A stretch of 49,503 nt of DNA from Candidatus Rokuibacteriota bacterium (lineage in GTDB: Bacteria; Methylomirabilota; Methylomirabilia; Rokubacteriales; CSP1-6), in the NCBI GenBank assembly GCA_016209635.1, contig JACQWC010000153.1, positions 1 to 49,503 on the forward strand, in the 5' to 3' direction. Below the pieces are notes generated by a model. The model made no database searches. It was not told the origin of the DNA and saw nothing but the letters and a program-made list of their open reading frames with translations. This document shows positions 1 through 8,155 of this stretch, piece after piece (the stretch's first letter is position 1; each line of letters begins with the position of its first letter). Both the position numbers and the translations under genes were made by a program.

Positions 1-1
1 C

Positions 2-343
2 GCGGGCCGGCGCGCCGTCTTCTCGGTGCCCCTCGATCTCGCGGGCGTGCCGGAGTTTCAGCGGAAGGTCCTTCGGGTGGCGGCCCGCGTGGCCTTCGGC
101 GAGGTCGCGTCGTACGCCGCCCTCGCCCGGAGGATCGGGCATCCCGGCGCCGCGCGCGCGGTGGGGAACGCGCTCGGCGCCAACCCGGTGCCGCTCCTCA
201 TCCCGTGCCACCGCATCGTCCGCGGTGATGGGACCTGGGGACCCTACGCCCTCGGGCCGCGCTGGAAGACGCGCCTCCTCGCGTTCGAGCGCTCCAGGCC
301 TGCCGGCCGGACGCGCGCCGGTGGTGCTACGATCGGGGCATGA
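2..343 (+). CDS. ogt: Methylated-DNA--protein-cysteine methyltransferase, 5'-truncated by window edge
   Basis: This gene repairs O6-alkylguanine by transferring the alkyl group irreversibly to its own cysteine. The active-site motif IPCHRIV is present, preceded by the helix-turn-helix part (GEVASYAALARRIG, AVGNALGANP) and followed by a WKTRLLAFE end typical of the Ogt/MGMT C-terminal domain. The ORF track starts at an internal GTG (26), but the reading frame is open to the window edge and the upstream residues (AGRRAVFSVPLDL) look like the end of the N-terminal domain. The true start is therefore outside the window. A C-terminal tail of about 15 residues after LLAFE is unremarkable. The stop overlaps the start of the next gene (ATGA), so the two are probably co-transcribed. 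Confidence 0.9.
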   Translation, partial: AGRRAVFSVPLDLAGVPEFQRKVLRVAARVAFGEVASYAALARRIGHPGAARAVGNALGANPVPLLIPCHRIVRGDGTWGPYALGPRWKTRLLAFERSRPAGRTRAGGATIGA

Positions 344-1161
344 CCACCAGGCGAGCCTTCCTGCTCGTGGCGGTCCTCTGCCTCGCGCCCCCAGGCCACC
401 TCGGCGCCGCGGACCTGCCGATCTTCGACGCCCACATCCACTACAGCCAGCCCGACTGGGACGTGCTGACGCCCGAGCGGGCGCTCGGGATCCTCGCCGG
501 CGCGGGCGTGCGTCGCGCCCTCGTCTCGAGCACGCCCGACGACGGCACGCTCAGGCTCCACGCCAAGGCGCCGACCGTGGTCGTCCCGTTCCTCAGGCCC
601 TACCGGAGCCGGGCGGACATGGGGAGCTGGCACCGCGACCCCGCGGTCCAGGCCTACGTGGAGGAGCGGCTCAAGCGCGGGGTCTACCGGGGCATCGGCG
701 AGTTCCACCTCTCGGCCGCGGACGCGGACGGGCCGGTCGTCAAGCGCATCGCCGAGCTGGCCGCGCAGCGGAACCTGTTCCTCCACGCCCACGTGGGCGA
801 CGCGGCGGTGGAGCGGCTGCTCACCCTCTACCCGGGCGTCCGGATCCTCTGGGCTCACGCCGGGATGTCGGCCTCCGCCGCCACCGTCGGACGACTCCTC
901 GACCGGCACGCCGCCCTCTGGGTCGAGCTCGCCCTCCGGACCGACGTGGCGAGCGGCGGGACCCTCGACCCGGAGTGGCGCGCCGTCTTCCTCCGCCATC
1001 CCGACCGCTTCATGGTCGGGACCGACACGTGGGTCACCTCCCGGTGGGAGTCGCTGGCGGACGGGATGCGCGAGATTCGGCGCTGGCTCTCCGAGCTCCC
1101 GCCCGACGTGGCGGAGCGGATCGCCTACCGGAACGCCGAGCGCCTGTTCCCCCTGCCCTGA
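340..1161 (+). CDS. Exported amidohydrolase-family (Amidohydro_2-like) hydrolase
   Basis: A 273-residue TIM-barrel metal-dependent hydrolase. It begins with a Sec-type signal peptide (TTRR, hydrophobic stretch LLVAVLCLA, Ala-rich cleavage region near residues 22-25), so it should act in the periplasm. Metal-site landmarks in order are FDAHIHYS after the signal, LFLHAHVGD near the middle, ILWAHAGMS, and FMVGTDTW near the C-terminus, matching the His-X-His, His, His and Asp ligands of the amidohydrolase superfamily. The substrate cannot be read from the sequence. Its ATG overlaps the ogt stop. It converges on the Nudix gene with one base between the two stop codons. Confidence 0.85.
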   Translation: MTTRRAFLLVAVLCLAPPGHLGAADLPIFDAHIHYSQPDWDVLTPERALGILAGAGVRRALVSSTPDDGTLRLHAKAPTVVVPFLRPYRSRADMGSWHRDPAVQAYVEERLKRGVYRGIGEFHLSAADADGPVVKRIAELAAQRNLFLHAHVGDAAVERLLTLYPGVRILWAHAGMSASAATVGRLLDRHAALWVELALRTDVASGGTLDPEWRAVFLRHPDRFMVGTDTWVTSRWESLADGMREIRRWLSELPPDVAERIAYRNAERLFPLP

Positions 1162-1170
1162 GTCAGGGCA
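1154..1170. terminator. Palindrome across two convergent stop codons, possible bidirectional terminator
   Basis: TGCCCTGA-G-TCAGGGCA is a perfect 8-bp inverted repeat around one base. It contains the TGA of the amidohydrolase (plus) and the TGA of the Nudix gene (minus). Three base pairs per arm follow automatically from two convergent TGA codons one base apart; the other five pairs do not. There is no T tract on either side, so a role in termination is only a suggestion. Confidence 0.3.
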
Positions 1171-1579
1171 CGGACGCGACCAGGCGCCGATCGGAGTCGT
1201 AGCGGAGCCGGGTCAGCGCCTCGTCCCGGTCGGCCCACCCGACCTCGTCCACCTCGTGGTCGTGGTCGCCGACCTTCTCGAGCGGCCGCATGAGGAACCA
1301 GCGCACCGTCTTCTTGATCCGCCGGCCGTCGCGCTGGAACCAGTAGATGACCGGCCCGAGATCGCGCACGACCTCGCACCGGTAGCCGGTCTCCTCCTGG
1401 ACCTCACGCAGCGCGGCGTCGGCGCTGGTCTCCCCGGGCACCAGCGTCCCCTTGGGCAGGGTCCACACGGGCCGGTTGCGGAGGTCGCGGGCGCGGATCA
1501 GGAGCACCCGCCCGCCCTCGTCCAGGACGAGGCCACCCGCCGAGAACTCGAAGACCGGCCCGGAGTGCCCTTCACCCAT
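1163..1579 (-). CDS. Nudix hydrolase
   Basis: A 138-residue single-domain Nudix protein that hydrolyses a nucleoside diphosphate linked to another moiety. The Nudix box is complete: GTLVPGETSADAALREVQEETGY fits GX5EX7REUXEEXGU, starting near residue 44. The N-terminal strand (FEFSAGGLVLDEGGRVLLIR) and the WTLPKG segment before the box resemble MutT/Ap4A-hydrolase-like housekeeping members. The exact substrate is not predictable. The gene is divergent from the molybdenum hydroxylase gene, with about 75 bp between start codons. Confidence 0.9.
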   Translation of the reverse strand: MGEGHSGPVFEFSAGGLVLDEGGRVLLIRARDLRNRPVWTLPKGTLVPGETSADAALREVQEETGYRCEVVRDLGPVIYWFQRDGRRIKKTVRWFLMRPLEKVGDHDHEVDEVGWADRDEALTRLRYDSDRRLVASVP

Positions 1580-1653
1580 CGCCTGCCCATGATACCCGCG
1601 TGGTAGTATTTCCGTCCGTCGTCCACCACGCGCATCGAAGGGAGATCGACGCG

Positions 1654-3936
1654 ATGGCCGTCCAGCATGTGGGTCGCCCCCTCAAGCGGCTCGAGGATCC
1701 CGGGCTCATCACCGGCAGCGATCCGTACGTCGCCGACGTTCGCCTCGAGAACCCGCTCGCCATGGCCGTCGTCCGCAGCCCGTACGCCCACGCCGAGATC
1801 CGGGCGATCGACGCGCGCGCCGCGACGAAGATCCCGGGCGTCGTCGCCGTCTTCACGGGAAGCGACCTGAACGCGGAGATCGGCGTGCTCCACACCCCGC
1901 TGCCCCCCGAGGCCTTCGACTCCATGAACCGGCAGGGCCACCCGCTGCTCGCCGAGGGGCGCGTCCGGCACGCCGGCGAGCCGGTCGCCGTGGTGCTCGC
2001 CGAGGACCCGCGCATCGCCGCCGACGGCGCCGAGGCGGTGGTCGTGGAGTACGCACCGCTCCCCGCCGTCGTCGACCCCGAGGCGGCGCTCGAGCCGGGG
2101 AGCCCGCTGATCTACCCCGAGTCGGGCTCGAACGTGGCGGTCCGGCTCAAGCGCGAGAAGGGCGACGTCGACGGAGCCTTCGCGCGCGCGGCCGTGGTGC
2201 TCGAGGTGAAGCTCGTCAACCAGCGGGTCATCCCGTTCGCGATGGAGCCGCGCGCGTGCAGCGCCGTCTGGGACGCCCGGGCCGGGAAGCTGACCGTCTG
2301 GGGCGACACGCAGATCCCGCACCGCATGCGGGACCAGATCGCCGGCGCGCTCGGGCTCGAGCCGGCGCGGGTGCACCTCATGACCGCCCGCGTGGGCGGC
2401 GGGTTCGGCGCCAAGGTGCCGGTCTACTCCGAGGATCTCCTCGTTCCGCTGCTCGCGCGGAAGCTCGGCCGGCCGGTGCGCTGGAACGCGACCCGGCGCG
2501 AGGACGTCCTGGCCACGGGCCACGGGCGCGATATGCGCTGCCACGCGCGGGTCGCCGCCGACGCGAACGGACGGATCCTCGGGCTGGACGTCAAGATCAT
2601 CGGCAACGTGGGCTACTGCCTCTACCACGTCGGCGCGATCCTGCCCGTCCTGTGCGGGCAGATGATCACCGGCTGCTACGACGTCCAGACGGCGCGCGTC
2701 GAGGTCGTGGCCGCCTTCACCAACACGATGGGGACCGTGCCGTACCGGGGCGCCGGCCGGCCGGAGGCCGCCTATTTCATCGAGCGGGCCATGAACCTCC
2801 TCGGCGACCGGCTCGGGCTCGACCCCGCGGAGGTGCGCCGCCGGAACTTCATCCCGCCCGACCGCTTTCCTTACACGACGATGATGGGGAACGCCTACGA
2901 CAGCGGCGACTACGCGCGGACGCTTGACCACGCGCTGGCCCGCGCCGGCTACGCCGCGCTCCGGTCCCGGCAGGAGGCGGCCCGGCGGGCCGGCCGGCTT
3001 GTGGGCGTCGGCGTCGCGTGCTACGTGGAGATCTGCGGCTTCGAGGACGACGAGGTCTCCGACGTGGTCGTCGGGGACGACGGCCGCGTCACCGTCCTGA
3101 CGGGCTCCGCCTCGCACGGGCAGGGACACGAGACGGCCTACGCGCAGCTCGTCGCGGACGAGCTCCAGGTCCCGATCGAGATGGTCACCGTCGTCCACGG
3201 CGACACCGAGCGGGTCCGCAACGGCGTCGGGACCTTCGGGAGCCGGTCGATCGCGCGCGGCGGCATGCACGCCCTCGCCAACGCCAAGCAGGTGCGCGAG
3301 CAGGCCAGGCGCACCGCGGCCGGGCTCCTCGAGGCGGCTCCCGAGGACATCGTGCACGAGGACGGCCGGTTCCATGTGCGCGGCGTCCCCGACCGCGCCG
3401 TGACCTGGTGGGAGGTCGCGGCGAAGGCCGGAGGCGGGCTGGTCTCTCGCCAGGACGTGCAGGGCAACGGCACGCTCTTCCCGTTCGGCGCGCACGTCGC
3501 GGTCGTCGAGGTCGACCGGGAGACGGGGCGGGTGCGCCTCGAGCGCTACGTCTCCGTCGACGACAGCGGCTTCCTCGTCAACCCGCTCCTCGCCCAGGGC
3601 CAGGTGCACGGCGGCCTGGCGCAGGGCATCGGGCAGGCGCTGTGGGAGGGGGCCGCCTTCGACGAGACCGGCCAGCTCCTGACCTCGACCCTCATGGACT
3701 ACGCGCTGCCCAAGAGCGACGACCTCCCCTCGTTCGAGAACGACCACACGCGCACGCTCTCGCCGCGCACCGCGCTCGGCGTCAAGGGCATCGGCGAGTC
3801 GGCGACCATCGGCTCGACACCGGCGATCGCCAACGCGGTCCTGGACGCGCTCCGACCGCTCGGGATCACGCATCTCGACCTGCCGCTGACCCCCGCGAAG
3901 ATCTGGGCGGCGATCCGCGAGGCGATCGCGCGGTAG
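1654..3936 (+). CDS. Xanthine dehydrogenase-family molybdopterin-binding subunit (CoxL form II-like), orphan
   Basis: The large catalytic subunit of a molybdenum hydroxylase, about 760 residues. It carries the aldehyde-oxidase/xanthine-dehydrogenase a/b hammerhead (GSDPYVADVRL onward) and the molybdopterin-binding domain. PYRGAGRPEA corresponds to the AYRGAGR motif of form II CoxL-like proteins rather than the AYXCSFR of true CO dehydrogenase. GVKGIGESATIG near the C-terminus holds the catalytic glutamate. I chose the ATG at 1654, because AAGGGA lies about 10 bp upstream and the protein then begins at the conserved GRPLKRLEDP segment; the ORF-track start at 1600 adds 18 unlikely residues. No FAD or 2Fe-2S subunit gene is adjacent, so partners must be encoded elsewhere. 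The substrate is unknown. Confidence 0.9.
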   Translation: MAVQHVGRPLKRLEDPGLITGSDPYVADVRLENPLAMAVVRSPYAHAEIRAIDARAATKIPGVVAVFTGSDLNAEIGVLHTPLPPEAFDSMNRQGHPLLAEGRVRHAGEPVAVVLAEDPRIAADGAEAVVVEYAPLPAVVDPEAALEPGSPLIYPESGSNVAVRLKREKGDVDGAFARAAVVLEVKLVNQRVIPFAMEPRACSAVWDARAGKLTVWGDTQIPHRMRDQIAGALGLEPARVHLMTARVGGGFGAKVPVYSEDLLVPLLARKLGRPVRWNATRREDVLATGHGRDMRCHARVAADANGRILGLDVKIIGNVGYCLYHVGAILPVLCGQMITGCYDVQTARVEVVAAFTNTMGTVPYRGAGRPEAAYFIERAMNLLGDRLGLDPAEVRRRNFIPPDRFPYTTMMGNAYDSGDYARTLDHALARAGYAALRSRQEAARRAGRLVGVGVACYVEICGFEDDEVSDVVVGDDGRVTVLTGSASHGQGHETAYAQLVADELQVPIEMVTVVHGDTERVRNGVGTFGSRSIARGGMHALANAKQVREQARRTAAGLLEAAPEDIVHEDGRFHVRGVPDRAVTWWEVAAKAGGGLVSRQDVQGNGTLFPFGAHVAVVEVDRETGRVRLERYVSVDDSGFLVNPLLAQGQVHGGLAQGIGQALWEGAAFDETGQLLTSTLMDYALPKSDDLPSFENDHTRTLSPRTALGVKGIGESATIGSTPAIANAVLDALRPLGITHLDLPLTPAKIWAAIREAIAR

Positions 3937-3952
3937 GCGCCGCGCGGGAGCC

Positions 3953-5602
3953 GTGGATCTGCTCGCGCACTTCCCGGCGGGCTTGAGACCCCGCCCCGAG
4001 CAGGCGCGGCTCCTCGCCGAGCTGGGCCGCGCCTTCGCCGGCGCCGAGGCGGACCTGGAAGCCCCGCGGGTTTTCTTCGTGGAAGCGCCGCCGGGAGTCG
4101 GCAAGAGCCATGTCGCGGTGACGCTCGCCGCCTGGAGCGGCAGCGCGTACCTCCTGACCTCCCAGAAGCTCTTGCAAGACCAGTACGAGCGGGAGTTCGG
4201 CGGGCAGATCCAGCTCGTCAAGGGCCGCGACAACTACTGGTGCGAGCGCTATCCCGGGGCGCGGGTGACGACCTCGCACGGCATGTGCCGGCGGCCGCGC
4301 GGGCCCTCGTGCCAGTGCCCCTACGCCCGGGCGAAAGCCGCCGCGCTCGCGGGCCCGATTTTCTGCGCCAACACGACGTACTTCCTCACGCTGCGCCTGT
4401 GGCAGCGCGAGCAGCTCGAGCGGCGGCGTCTCCTGATCATCGACGAGGCGCACACCCTCGAGGCCCAGCTCGTCTCCGTCCTCACGGTGGCGTTCTCGCC
4501 GGCCGAGATGCGCGCGTGGTTCGGCGGGCCCCTGCCCCGGCTCGACTCCGCGGATGACTACCGGGGGCTCATGGGCGAGCACCTGGCCCGGCTCGAGGAC
4601 CAGCGCGGGCTGATCGACCGGACCCTCGAGGACCTCCAGCCCCCCGGCGTCGGCCTCGCCGAGCTGCTCGCGCTCCCGCCGTCACGCGAGGAGCAGACGC
4701 TGATCTCCGAGCTGGACCGGCTCGACAGCGCGCTGGCGCGGGTCCGGTTCTTCGTCGACGCCGGCGAGGGCGAATGGGTGGTGCGCTACCCCGATGTCTC
4801 CGACGCCACGCTCGAGCTGGTCCCGCTCAGCGTCGCCCCGATGGCGCGCGACCTCCTCCTGGAAACCGCCGACCTCACGGTGCTGTCCTCGGCGTTCCTC
4901 GGGCGCCGCTCGGTCCTGGCCGAGTACTTCGGCCTCGCGGAGGAGCGCGTGCGCCAGCTCGCGAGCCCCTCCCCGTTCCCTCTCGAGCGGCGGGTGATCG
5001 TGTACCGGCCGGTCGGCGCGCTCTCCCGCGCCACCCTGCCCGACCTCGAGCCCGCCCTCTTCACCGAGGTCGCGGCGATCCTGGCGCGCCACCGGGACGA
5101 GAAGGGGCTCATCCACGCCGCCTCCTACGCCGCCGCGCGCCGCCTCGCCGCGGACCTCGCGGCGCGGGCGCCGGCGGAATCCCGACGCGTCATCTTCGTG
5201 GATGCCTCCGTGGCCAAGGCGCGCGCGCTCGAGCAGCACCGCGCCTCCCCCCTCGCCACGGTGCTCCTCTCGCCCTCGCTGCGGGAAGGCGTGGATCTCC
5301 CCGACGACTTCCTGCGATTCCAGATCCTCACGAAGATGCCGTACCCCGATCTCGGCGATCCCTGGACCGCGGCCCGGCAGGCGCGGGATCCGCGCTGGTA
5401 CGCGCTCGAGACGGCCAAGGCCCTGGTGCAGGCGTACGGGCGCTCGTGCCGCCACGCGGACGACCGCGGCACGACCTACATCCTCGACGCGCAGTTCAAG
5501 CGCTTCGTCACCCGCTATCGCCCGCTCCTGCCCCCGTGGTTCCTCGACGCGGCCGAGGAGGCGCTCCGCGCCCACGCGGCCAGGGCGCCAAGCGCCGGGT
5601 AG
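3953..5602 (+). CDS. DinG/XPD-family Fe-S ATP-dependent DNA helicase
   Basis: A superfamily 2 helicase of 549 residues, shorter than E. coli DinG. Walker A is APPGVGKSH (near residue 45) and the DEAH box is IIDEAHTLEAQ. Between them, cysteines at residues 97, 112, 120 and 122, plus one in the following IFCANTTYF segment, lie where XPD/DinG proteins bind a 4Fe-4S cluster. The C-terminal motor half has SLREGVDLPDD and a QAYGRSCRHADDRGTTYILD stretch matching motifs V and VI. It probably unwinds 5'-tailed DNA, forks or R-loops. The start is GTG, 16 bp after the preceding stop, so co-transcription with the molybdenum hydroxylase is likely. Confidence 0.85.
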   Translation: MDLLAHFPAGLRPRPEQARLLAELGRAFAGAEADLEAPRVFFVEAPPGVGKSHVAVTLAAWSGSAYLLTSQKLLQDQYEREFGGQIQLVKGRDNYWCERYPGARVTTSHGMCRRPRGPSCQCPYARAKAAALAGPIFCANTTYFLTLRLWQREQLERRRLLIIDEAHTLEAQLVSVLTVAFSPAEMRAWFGGPLPRLDSADDYRGLMGEHLARLEDQRGLIDRTLEDLQPPGVGLAELLALPPSREEQTLISELDRLDSALARVRFFVDAGEGEWVVRYPDVSDATLELVPLSVAPMARDLLLETADLTVLSSAFLGRRSVLAEYFGLAEERVRQLASPSPFPLERRVIVYRPVGALSRATLPDLEPALFTEVAAILARHRDEKGLIHAASYAAARRLAADLAARAPAESRRVIFVDASVAKARALEQHRASPLATVLLSPSLREGVDLPDDFLRFQILTKMPYPDLGDPWTAARQARDPRWYALETAKALVQAYGRSCRHADDRGTTYILDAQFKRFVTRYRPLLPPWFLDAAEEALRAHAARAPSAG

Positions 5603-5617
5603 CGGCGCGGGGCGCCG

Positions 5618-5650
5618 CCGACCAGCTCGCCAGCGGCGAAGAGACCGGGA
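5618..5650 (-). pseudogene. Fragment of a TcuA-like flavoprotein gene, duplicated from elsewhere
   Basis: Read on the minus strand, this stretch encodes FPGLFAAGELVGG, the conserved C-terminal FAD-binding segment of fumarate-reductase-like flavoproteins. The 33 bases match positions 13274-13306 inside the complete flavoprotein gene with a single mismatch. Similarity fades on both sides; upstream codons (RLLGPAPRF) read plausibly but have no start or full domain. It lies in the 183-bp gap between two convergent transcripts (5603-5785), which otherwise holds no recognisable gene. Either a decayed gene end or a small duplicated piece explains it. Confidence 0.5.
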
Positions 5651-5785
5651 AAACGGGGCGCTGGTCCGAGCAGCCGCTTCAGCCCCATTGGTGGGGACTC
5701 AGACCACCGTCGGCCGGCCAGCACTGCGCGATCACCCGCTCGGGGACTCGTGGGGCGCCCCAGTGCGGCACCGGGCCGCCACCGC

Positions 5786-6556
5786 TCATTCCGGGCGCCG
5801 GAAGTCGGGCCCGGTCAGCCGGCCGAGCGCGGTCGTGCCCGCCTGGGCGCCCCATTGCCGCCCCCGCAGCATGATGGCGCCCGCCCGCGCCTCCCGGCCG
5901 GCACCGTCCGGCACGGCGAAGCGCCGCTGCAGCGTGGCGCTCAGCAGCGAGAGCGCATAGCAGCACACGAAGTAGACGATGGCCACGAACCCGTAGATCT
6001 CGTACGACCGGTATACCCGGTTGTTCACGTTATTGGCCGCCCGGAAGAACTCCGTCACACCGATGATGTAGGCCAGCGAGGTTCCCATGAACAGAGCGAT
6101 GAACCGACTGACGAGGGCCGGGCTCATGTTCCGGAGCGCCTGAGGCAGCACCACATGGCGCATGGCCTGGAGGTGGGTGAGCCCGACGGCCCGGGCCGCC
6201 TCCACCTGCCCTTTCGGGATCGACTGGATCCCCGCCCGGATCACCTCCGCCATGTAGCTCGTGTTGAACAGGATGAGGGCGAGGAGGGCCGCGTTGACGG
6301 GCGTCGTGGCCCGGCCGGTGAGCACGGGCATGAGGAAGAACACCCAGAAGATGACCATGATCAGCGGCACCGTGCGGAGAAGGTCGATGTAGAGGATGGC
6401 CGGCCACCGCAACCACCACCACGGGGAAAGCCGTAGCATCGCGAACATCGTGCCGCCTGCGAAGCTGCCAGCCATGCTGACCGCCGCAAGGATGACCGTC
6501 CACCGGAGGCCGGTGAGCATGTAGGGCAGGTTCTCGACGATGACCTGGAGATCCAC
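5786..6556 (-). CDS. Polar amino-acid ABC transporter permease (HisM/GlnP family)
   Basis: Inner-membrane permease of about 256 residues. The HisMQ-type pattern is visible: LRWTVILAAVSMAGSFAGG (first TM), LYIDLLRTVPLIMVIFWVF, then the EAA loop QVEAARAVGLTHLQAMRHVVLPQAL that docks on the ATPase. The ORF track merges it with an upstream shadow; I chose the GTG at 6556, just after the stop (6562) of the sister permease, giving MDLQVIVENLPYMLTGLRW. The last 40 or so residues after QRRFAVPDG are longer than usual and low in recognisable features. It is the last gene of the transporter operon and would pair with the preceding permease. Confidence 0.88.
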   Translation of the reverse strand: MDLQVIVENLPYMLTGLRWTVILAAVSMAGSFAGGTMFAMLRLSPWWWLRWPAILYIDLLRTVPLIMVIFWVFFLMPVLTGRATTPVNAALLALILFNTSYMAEVIRAGIQSIPKGQVEAARAVGLTHLQAMRHVVLPQALRNMSPALVSRFIALFMGTSLAYIIGVTEFFRAANNVNNRVYRSYEIYGFVAIVYFVCCYALSLLSATLQRRFAVPDGAGREARAGAIMLRGRQWGAQAGTTALGRLTGPDFRRPE

Positions 6557-6561
6557 GCCAA

Positions 6562-7218
6562 TCAGCCCACCCGGAGGTCGAGCCGCACTGCGCGCTCGAT
6601 AGCGGCCATGAGCAGCACGATCGAGAGCGCGAGGAGCACATAGAGGATCGTGATCGCCGTCGCTGCCTCGAAGCCCCGGAAGGTCATGGACTCGATCTGC
6701 TGGGTCTGGAACGTGAGCTCCGTCACGCTGATGGTCATGGCGATGGACGAGTTCTTGATGACATTGATGAACTCGATGCCGAGGGGCGGGATGACCCGAA
6801 TCAGAGCCTGGGGCAGAACCACGTGGCGGATCGCCTGGTACGGCGTCATCCCGAAGGAGCGGGCCGCCTCGATCTGGGTGCGGGGAATCGACTGGAGGCC
6901 CGAGCGCATCACCTCGGCGATGTACGCGCTCGTGTAGACGGTGAGCCCGATCACGGCGGCCGGGAACGACTCGAGCCCGACCGCGAAGTACCAGAAGAAG
7001 AGCTGGACGATCAGCGGGATGTTCCGGAAGAACTCGATGTAAGCGCCGCACAGCCAGCGGAGGGAGACCGCGTCCGCCCGGCGGCCGATACCGATCACCC
7101 CGCCCAGAGCCAAGCTTAGCACCATGCTCGCGGCCGAGATCTCCACGGTCAGGAGGAGACCCTGCCGGAGCAGGTGCCGGTAGACCAGGAGCACGCTCCA
7201 GTCGAACGTGTAGGCCAT
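6562..7218 (-). CDS. Polar amino-acid ABC transporter permease (HisQ/GltJ-type)
   Basis: A 218-residue permease with five or so predicted membrane segments. It begins LLRQGLLLTVEISAASMVLSL, has YIEFFRNIPLIVQLFFWYFAV, and the EAA loop QIEAARSFGMTPYQAIRHVVLPQAL. The FRNIPLIVQLFF signature is typical of glutamate/aspartate and general polar amino-acid uptake permeases. It lies downstream of the binding protein and 5 bp upstream of the second permease, so the two probably form the heterodimeric channel. Confidence 0.92.
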   Translation of the reverse strand: MAYTFDWSVLLVYRHLLRQGLLLTVEISAASMVLSLALGGVIGIGRRADAVSLRWLCGAYIEFFRNIPLIVQLFFWYFAVGLESFPAAVIGLTVYTSAYIAEVMRSGLQSIPRTQIEAARSFGMTPYQAIRHVVLPQALIRVIPPLGIEFINVIKNSSIAMTISVTELTFQTQQIESMTFRGFEAATAITILYVLLALSIVLLMAAIERAVRLDLRVG

Positions 7219-7305
7219 GGCGCCGCCTCGGCGTGCGCCTAGAAGCGCGGCGGTCTGCGCATCGTGAAAGGATGCCCCGTCGGTTCGACCGAGCCGGCTA
7301 GCGCA

Positions 7306-8112
7306 CTACAGCTTCCAGGGGAAGATCCGCAGCTCGGGATCGGGATCGACGCCGAGGAGCTTGCGGTGGACGGCCTTGTACGTCCCATCCTCCCACATCT
7401 CGATGAGCGCGAAGTTGATGAAGTCCCTCCACTTGGAGTCATTCTCGCGGACGGCGATCCCCATCGGGGCCTTCGACGTCGCTCCGCTCACCACTTCCAG
7501 CTCGGGATGGTCCTTCGCGAAGAGGTAGAGGGGGACGTCATCGTCCACGTAGGCGTCGGCTTTGCCCTGCTTCACCGCCAGCACCGCCTGCGGCTTGTCC
7601 TGGAAGACGAGCGTCTTGGCCCGCGGCTGCTCCTGGAGGACCTTCTTCTCCCACGGGGTGCCCTGGGTGAAGGTCACGGTCTTCCCGGCCAGACTCGCGT
7701 AGCCCCTGATCCCGCTGCCCTTCTTGACGAGGAAGCTGCCGCCGCTCAAGAAGTACGGGATCGTGAAGTCCACCACCTTCTCGCGCTCGATGGTGATCGT
7801 GAAACTCGCCGCCAGCACGTCGACGGTGCCGTTCGACAGCATCGGGATGCGGTTCGCGGAAGTCACCGGACGCAGGTCGAGCTTGACCCCCAGCTTCTTC
7901 GCCAGGTAGTTCATGATCTCGATGTCGAATCCGACGAGCTGCCCGTCCTTGTCCGTGTAGCCGAACGGGGGGTAGTCAGCCTTCACGCCCGCGATCAGCG
8001 TCCCTCGCTTCTTCACGACATCGAGCGTGGACTCCTGAGCCGCCGCCGGGCTCGCCCAGGCCACCGTCAGGACCGCCACCAGCACTGCTGTGAGCACCCG
8101 TGTCACACGCAT
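7306..8112 (-). CDS. Amino-acid ABC transporter periplasmic substrate-binding protein (family 3)
   Basis: A 268-residue solute receptor for the adjacent transporter. A clear Sec signal peptide (TRVLTAVLVAVLTVAWASPAAAQ) is followed by the family 3 pattern: RGTLIAGVKADYPPFGYTDK, GFDIEIMNYLAKKLGV, DVLAASFTITIEREKVVDFT (the SBP_bac_3 signature), and YASLAGKTVTFTQGTPWEK. Ligand specificity cannot be read directly. The aromatic and acidic first lobe fits a polar or small amino acid. About 90 bp of non-coding sequence separates it from the downstream permease and about 40 bp from the upstream ATPase gene. Confidence 0.93.
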   Translation of the reverse strand: MRVTRVLTAVLVAVLTVAWASPAAAQESTLDVVKKRGTLIAGVKADYPPFGYTDKDGQLVGFDIEIMNYLAKKLGVKLDLRPVTSANRIPMLSNGTVDVLAASFTITIEREKVVDFTIPYFLSGGSFLVKKGSGIRGYASLAGKTVTFTQGTPWEKKVLQEQPRAKTLVFQDKPQAVLAVKQGKADAYVDDDVPLYLFAKDHPELEVVSGATSKAPMGIAVRENDSKWRDFINFALIEMWEDGTYKAVHRKLLGVDPDPELRIFPWKL

Positions 8113-8155
8113 CGTCGTCCCTCCTCCTCGGGTTCCCTTCCAGGACCGCGCGTCG

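Noticed and set aside
1600-1653. N-terminal 18-residue extension of the molybdenum hydroxylase in the ORF track
   Set aside because: The ATG at 1654 has a ribosome site and starts at the conserved family N-terminus.
1498-4233. 911-residue minus-strand ORF opposite the molybdenum hydroxylase
   Set aside because: Composition is Arg/Asp/Gly/Val-rich without domains; it is the antisense shadow of a high-GC gene that has complete motifs on the plus strand.
5679-5966. 95-residue minus-strand ORF with HWGAP and WPADGGLSPHQWG
   Set aside because: Mostly overlaps the permease gene's C-terminal part in another frame; the intergenic part could be a gene relic but I recognise no family.
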